From positions 1-11,312 of the forward strand of contig JAHEIK010000084.1 of assembly GCA_024639415.1 (NCBI GenBank): DNA of 11,312 bases. The letters are read 5' to 3'. Below, in pieces: positions 7,360 through 11,312 of this stretch. Numbering within the stretch: position 1 is the stretch's first letter; each line of letters opens with the position of its first letter. This stretch comes from Planctomycetota bacterium (GTDB lineage: Bacteria > Planctomycetota > PLA2 > JAEUHO01). The position numbers and the translations under genes are program-made. The notes below the pieces were generated by a model, which searched no databases, was not told the origin of the DNA, and worked only from the letters and a program-made list of their open reading frames with translations.

Positions 7360-10300
7360 ATGGCCCCCGACGCCGCGTCCACGCCGACGACCCCCGCTCC
7401 GCGCAAGCGCCGCTGGCGCAGGCGCCTGGGATGGACGTTCGCCATCCTGCTGATCCTCTTGCTGCTCGCACCGCTGGCGATCGGCCTCGGTCCGGTACGC
7501 AGCCTGATCGCGGACAAGATCGGCAGTGCCCTGGACCGCCGCGTCGAGATCGGCTCGGCGTCGGGCTACTGGTTCAAGGGCATCGACCTGGAGGACCTCA
7601 CCGTCCACAGTCCGGAGGGCTTCGACGGCCCCCTGGCCACGGTGGCGCGCGTCCATGCCGACGTGGACGTGCTCGGCCTGATCGGCGGGACGGTCGGCGC
7701 CAGGGTCCGGGTCGTCCAGCCGCACGTGATGCTGCGCCGCAACGCGGCCGGCGAGAGCAATGCCAAGGACCTGGGCGGTGCCCCGGCGCCCGCCGGCGCG
7801 CCGGAGCCGACGCCGAGCGAAGCACCGGCGGAGGAGGCCGGCGCCTTCGACGTGGAGATCATCCTGGTCGCCGGGACCGTCGAGGCCCTGGACGCCTCGG
7901 GCAAGGCCGAGAACGCCCTGCGGGACATCCAGTTCAGCGCGAGCATGAAGCCCGACGGCGCCGCCGACATCGACCTGCAGGCGCTGGCGGAGGCCGCCGG
8001 CGCAGGCGGCAAGGACGCGCGCTTGAAGCTGCTCGTCACGCGCGACGCAGCACAGGCCGGACGGTTCGAGGTCGAAGTGCCGCCGCTGCAACTGAGCCGC
8101 CTGGCGCGCATGGCCGAAGACACGATCGGCGTCACGAACCTCCGCGGCACGGTCGAGCTGCACGGCAAGGGCACACTGCACAGTGACGACACGATCGCGG
8201 GCACGCTGAGCACGCACTTCGACGCGGTCTCGGCGCGCACGCCGGATGGGACCGACCTTACGGTGCAGCGCATCATGGGCTCCGCCAAGCTGCGCAGCGT
8301 CAACCAGACGACGGAAGCCGACATCGGCATCGGCATGGGCAACGTCGGCGTCAGCCGCCGTGTCGAGGGTCGGGTGGAGTCCTTCCGCGAGCCGGACATC
8401 ACGCTGCAGGCCTCCGCCACCTACAACCCCAAGGATGGCCTGCTGCAGGTGGCGCGGGGCTCGCTCCAGGGCGGCCACCTGATGCAGGTACTCGTCAAGG
8501 AGCCGCTGCGGATCGAGCGCGACGCCGGAGGTCGCTTCGCGGGGCGCCTGGACGCGCGTGTGAGCCTCGGCCGTCTCGGCTCGCTCCGCGGGCTCTTCCC
8601 CGCGCTCCAGCCGCTCGCCGCAGGCACCCTGGATGTGCGCCTGGCAGGCGGTGGCGCCGAGTCGCGCGACGTGGCGGCCGGGATCACGATCACCGACCTC
8701 GCGCTGCGCCCCTCGGACCTCGCGCCCGACGGCTACAGCGAGCCGCGCATCGTCGCGCAGTTCCGTCTGGGCTCGACCGAGGACGGCGGCCGGCGCTTCC
8801 AGCTCACGCAGTTGGGAGCGCAGATCATCCGCTTGACGACGAAGGACGCGGCGCGCGGCGTCACGCTGACGCTCGCGCCCGACGGCGCCTACGCGGTCGA
8901 CGGCGACTTCACCCTCGGCGTGGGCCTGCAGAGCCTCTCCCGCCTCATGGGACCGAAGCTCGGCCTCAAGCCCGGCGAGCGCCTGGCCGGCACCCTGCAG
9001 CTCGTGGGCAGCGGCAGCGGCACGCCCGACGAGATGCGTCTCTCCATGGACCTGCACGGGACGCGGATCGGCTTCCCGCCGTCGTGGGGCACCAGCAGCA
9101 CGCCCGGCGCTCTGTCGGCCAAGGTCCTCTCCACCCGCAAGAACGGCGAAGCCGTCGTCACGATCTCCGAGCTCTCCGGCATGGGACTGAACGGCAGCGC
9201 CAAGGCGCGCCTGCGTGAGCAGGCCGAGCGCGGCGAGACGGCGACGGTGTTCAAGGACGCCGAGCTGCAGTTGCTCGTGGACCTCGCACGCGCGCGGCCG
9301 TGGGTCGGCGGGCTCCTCGGTCTGGCCCCCACGGGCGAGGTGCGCGGGCGCGTGCGCTCCGACCTGCGCATCGTCGCGGAGCCGGGCGGACAGCATCTGG
9401 TCGGGACGACGCAGATCAACGACCTCTACCTGCGAGCCCGGCCTGCGCTCGTACCGATCGAAGAGAAGCGCGTGACGCTGCGCTCCGACGTCCGGCTGGC
9501 GGAGGCAGGTGGGCGTCACCAGGCCCGTGAGCTGAAGCTTGAGGCGGCCGGCGTACAGCTCGACCTGAGCGGCTCGACGTTCGTGGCCGAGCCCGACGTC
9601 GACGTGGACCTGAAGGCTGTCCTGGGTGGCGACGCCGCCCTGCTCGCTCCGACCCTGGCTGCGTTGCTGGGCGAGGGCTACGAAGACCTGCGCGGAGAGG
9701 GCCGGCTGACCGGCAGCCTGCGGCTGACCGGCTCGCCGAGCGACCACGCGCGCGCACTCTTCTCCAAGGCGGATCTGGCGCTGGGCTCGTGGACGACCTC
9801 GGGCTTGAAGGTCGAGAGCGTGAAGGTGCGCACGGATCGCGCCGACGCCTCCGCACCCCTGACCCTCGAGGTCAAAGCCGGGCTGAATGGCGGGAGCGCC
9901 CTGGTGACGGGTGAAGCCACGCTCGGCGCAGCGCGCATCCCCTGGAAGTCGTCCGTCAAGCTGGCGGGCGTGGACACGTCCGGCCTGCTCGTGTCCCAGG
10001 GCCTGGGACGCTACCTGACGTTCGTGCTCCCGGCGCTGCTGCCGGCAAAGGCGAGCGCGGCTGTGCTCTCGGGCCGTCTCGACGCCGACCTCCAAGGCAG
10101 CTCGACGGCGCTGCGCGGCGAACCCATGAAGGCGGCCCTGCGCGGCACGGGACGCATCGCGATGGAGCAGGGGCAGATCAAGCAGTCCACGCTCTTCGGC
10201 GGTGGCGGTGACTCGCAGCTGGGCAAGCTGATCGCGGTGCTGCGCGGCGTCGCGCCGGAGGTCGGCATCGTCCTGAGCGAGCTGCAGAAGGCCATCAACT

Positions 10301-10665
10301 TCAACTCGCTCGTCTCGGAGTTCGACGTGGCCAACCAGGTCGTGACCGTCAAGCAGACGAAGCTCACCGGGCAGCGCGTCGTGATCGACATGCAGGGTCG
10401 CGTGCTCTTCGCGGGGCCGATCGACCTGACGAGCCGCGCCACGCTGCAGGGCAACACAGGCAAGCGCCTGGCCAAGGTGATCGGGCAGGATGCGCTGCCG
10501 CTGCGCGTGCGCGGCACGCTCGAAGAGCCCCAGGTGCAGCCCGACGTCGACCTCACGAAGCTCCTGCTGCCGGGCGGCAAGGGCAAGGACGACCTCCTGG
10601 ACAAGATCCGCAAGAAGCTGCCCAAGCCGCCGAAGCTCCCGAAGCTGCCCAACCCCTTCAAGTAG
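7360..10665 (+). CDS. Large AsmA/TamB-like envelope protein
   Basis: This 1101-residue protein has the AsmA-family plan. A basic, cytoplasmic N-terminus (RKRRWRRR, 15-22) leads into one transmembrane helix (about 24-45). A long periplasmic region of repeated beta strands with alternating hydrophobic residues follows. The first AsmA-like block includes GYWFKGIDLEDLTVHSPEGF (69-88) and a Pro/Ala/Glu-rich linker at about 139-161. The C-terminal AsmA-like block includes FNSLVSEFDVANQVVTVKQT and the family-typical LPLRVRGTLEEPQVQPDV. It ends in a Lys/Pro tail (KKLPKPPKLPKLPNPFK). Proteins of this superfamily form hydrophobic beta-grooves that bridge inner and outer membranes and carry phospholipids. 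There is no TamB-type C-terminal translocation domain that I can recognise, so AsmA-like is the safer name. It follows the DUF368 gene by 57 bp and probably shares its transcript. The GC-rich coding sequence gives a 1444-codon antisense open frame, which is not a gene. Confidence 0.85.
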   Translation: MAPDAASTPTTPAPRKRRWRRRLGWTFAILLILLLLAPLAIGLGPVRSLIADKIGSALDRRVEIGSASGYWFKGIDLEDLTVHSPEGFDGPLATVARVHADVDVLGLIGGTVGARVRVVQPHVMLRRNAAGESNAKDLGGAPAPAGAPEPTPSEAPAEEAGAFDVEIILVAGTVEALDASGKAENALRDIQFSASMKPDGAADIDLQALAEAAGAGGKDARLKLLVTRDAAQAGRFEVEVPPLQLSRLARMAEDTIGVTNLRGTVELHGKGTLHSDDTIAGTLSTHFDAVSARTPDGTDLTVQRIMGSAKLRSVNQTTEADIGIGMGNVGVSRRVEGRVESFREPDITLQASATYNPKDGLLQVARGSLQGGHLMQVLVKEPLRIERDAGGRFAGRLDARVSLGRLGSLRGLFPALQPLAAGTLDVRLAGGGAESRDVAAGITITDLALRPSDLAPDGYSEPRIVAQFRLGSTEDGGRRFQLTQLGAQIIRLTTKDAARGVTLTLAPDGAYAVDGDFTLGVGLQSLSRLMGPKLGLKPGERLAGTLQLVGSGSGTPDEMRLSMDLHGTRIGFPPSWGTSSTPGALSAKVLSTRKNGEAVVTISELSGMGLNGSAKARLREQAERGETATVFKDAELQLLVDLARARPWVGGLLGLAPTGEVRGRVRSDLRIVAEPGGQHLVGTTQINDLYLRARPALVPIEEKRVTLRSDVRLAEAGGRHQARELKLEAAGVQLDLSGSTFVAEPDVDVDLKAVLGGDAALLAPTLAALLGEGYEDLRGEGRLTGSLRLTGSPSDHARALFSKADLALGSWTTSGLKVESVKVRTDRADASAPLTLEVKAGLNGGSALVTGEATLGAARIPWKSSVKLAGVDTSGLLVSQGLGRYLTFVLPALLPAKASAAVLSGRLDADLQGSSTALRGEPMKAALRGTGRIAMEQGQIKQSTLFGGGGDSQLGKLIAVLRGVAPEVGIVLSELQKAINFNSLVSEFDVANQVVTVKQTKLTGQRVVIDMQGRVLFAGPIDLTSRATLQGNTGKRLAKVIGQDALPLRVRGTLEEPQVQPDVDLTKLLLPGGKGKDDLLDKIRKKLPKPPKLPKLPNPFK

Positions 10666-10700
10666 CGCGGGCTGTCGGCGCCCCCGTCGATGCTGGGCGC

Positions 10701-11312
10701 GTGGTACGCACGCCCGGCCCCGCCCCCGCTGCAAGCAGCCAGCTCCTGCTTGGTGACTGCCTCGACGTGGCTGCGAGCCTCGCGCCGGGCGCGGCGGACC
10801 TCGTCTACCTCGATCCGCCCTTCTTCACGGGCAAGCGCCACACGGGCCGCGACGCCAGCTCCTTCTGCGATCGCTGGACCGGCGGGCTGGACGACTACCT
10901 CGCGTGGCTGGAGGCGCGCTGCAGCGCGCTGCGGAAGCTGCTGGCGCCGACAGGCAGCATGTACGTGCACCTGGACTGGCACGCGGTGCACTACGCGAAG
11001 GTGATGCTCGACGGCCTGTTCGGACGCGACGCCTTCCTCAACGAGATCGTATGGCTCTACGGGCTGGGGGGCAGTTCCCACCGGCGCTGGCCGCGCAAGC
11101 ACGACACCCTGCTCTGGTATGCCCGGGAACCCGGCCGGCAGTGGTTCGAGGCGACGCGCATTCCGGCGACATCTCAGCGCATGAAGGGCCAGACGAAGAA
11201 GGCACCCGATTGGTGGGACATCCCCGCGCTGAACAACATGGCCAAGGAGCGGCTGGGCTACCCCACGCAGAAGCCCGAGGCGCTGCTCGAGAGGATCGTC
11301 ACGAGTTCCTGC
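10701..11312 (+). CDS. Beta-class DNA methyltransferase (N6-adenine or N4-cytosine), 5' part
   Basis: The first 204 residues of a site-specific DNA methyltransferase are present; the gene runs off the right edge. QLLLGDCLDVAASL (14-27) leads to the catalytic motif IV, LDPPF (37-41), then KLLAPTGSMYVHLDWHAVHYAKVMLD (79-104, motif V-VI type) and a target-recognition stretch with FLNEIVWLYGLGG (112-124), RWPRKHDTLLWYAR (129-142) and WWDIPALNN (171-179). GYPTQKPEALLERIV (186-200) is motif X, so the order IV-to-X identifies the beta class; the SAM-binding FxGxG (motif I) should lie just beyond the window. The GTG at 10701 is the only reasonable start in frame, 35 bp after the AsmA-like stop, but it has no good ribosome-binding site. 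An ATG at 10690 is in another frame. No restriction endonuclease is visible, so whether it is solitary or part of an R-M system cannot be told. Confidence 0.88.
   Translation, partial: MVRTPGPAPAASSQLLLGDCLDVAASLAPGAADLVYLDPPFFTGKRHTGRDASSFCDRWTGGLDDYLAWLEARCSALRKLLAPTGSMYVHLDWHAVHYAKVMLDGLFGRDAFLNEIVWLYGLGGSSHRRWPRKHDTLLWYAREPGRQWFEATRIPATSQRMKGQTKKAPDWWDIPALNNMAKERLGYPTQKPEALLERIVTSSC

Noticed and set aside
6400..10734. Antisense open frame of 1444 codons on the minus strand
   Set aside because: It lies opposite the DUF368 and AsmA-like genes, is rich in Arg/Ala/Gln/His with no domain, and is explained by strong GC bias at third positions of the real genes, which removes stops on the opposite strand.
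10690..11004. ATG-started frame of about 104 codons overlapping the methyltransferase
   Set aside because: Ser/Arg/Thr-rich shadow in another frame; the DPPF and GYPTQKP motifs lie in the frame starting at 10701.

Overview
The window is about 11.3 kb of very GC-rich DNA, strongly G/C at third codon positions. It is densely packed with eight protein genes, two of them cut by the window edges. I see no rRNA, tRNA, CRISPR array, insertion sequence or phage gene. The gene content (RecJ, SelB, a PilZ protein, a DUF368 lipid transporter, a giant AsmA-like envelope protein) fits the chromosome of a Gram-negative, double-membrane bacterium. Two details fit a high-GC Planctomycetota-like organism: a secreted protein with a short Sm-like 'DGS.W.G.I' motif, and the truncated protein at the left edge that looks like a helical adaptor leading into a Ser/Thr kinase. 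The taxonomic assignment is inference; other high-GC Gram-negative phyla are not excluded.

Layout. Positions 1-3802 are read on the minus strand as a probable operon: selB (selenocysteine-specific elongation factor), then a secreted protein of unknown function, then the start of a protein that may be a Ser/Thr kinase. A 173-bp divergent region (3803-3975) separates selB from recJ (plus strand, 3976-5727). recJ converges on a small PilZ-domain gene (minus strand, 5945-6283). The 217 bp between recJ and pilZ hold the most unusual DNA of the window: a stem-loop at the end of each gene, flanking a roughly 180-bp imperfect palindrome built of GTTCCC / GGGAAC units, with a G-quadruplex-type run of G-tracts in its right half. 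Divergent from pilZ, a plus-strand pair encodes a DUF368 membrane protein (PopT-type undecaprenyl-phosphate translocase) and a 1101-residue AsmA/TamB-like protein. The first part of a beta-class DNA methyltransferase runs off the right edge.

Functional links. The minus-strand group joins selenoprotein translation with two genes that have no obvious link to it. The DUF368-AsmA pair plausibly works on envelope lipid traffic: undecaprenyl-phosphate recycling at the inner membrane plus a periplasm-spanning bridge-like lipid transfer protein. No complete multi-gene defence, CRISPR or biosynthetic system is visible. The best candidates for something undescribed are the palindromic repeat and paired terminal hairpins between recJ and pilZ, and the DUF368-AsmA coupling.
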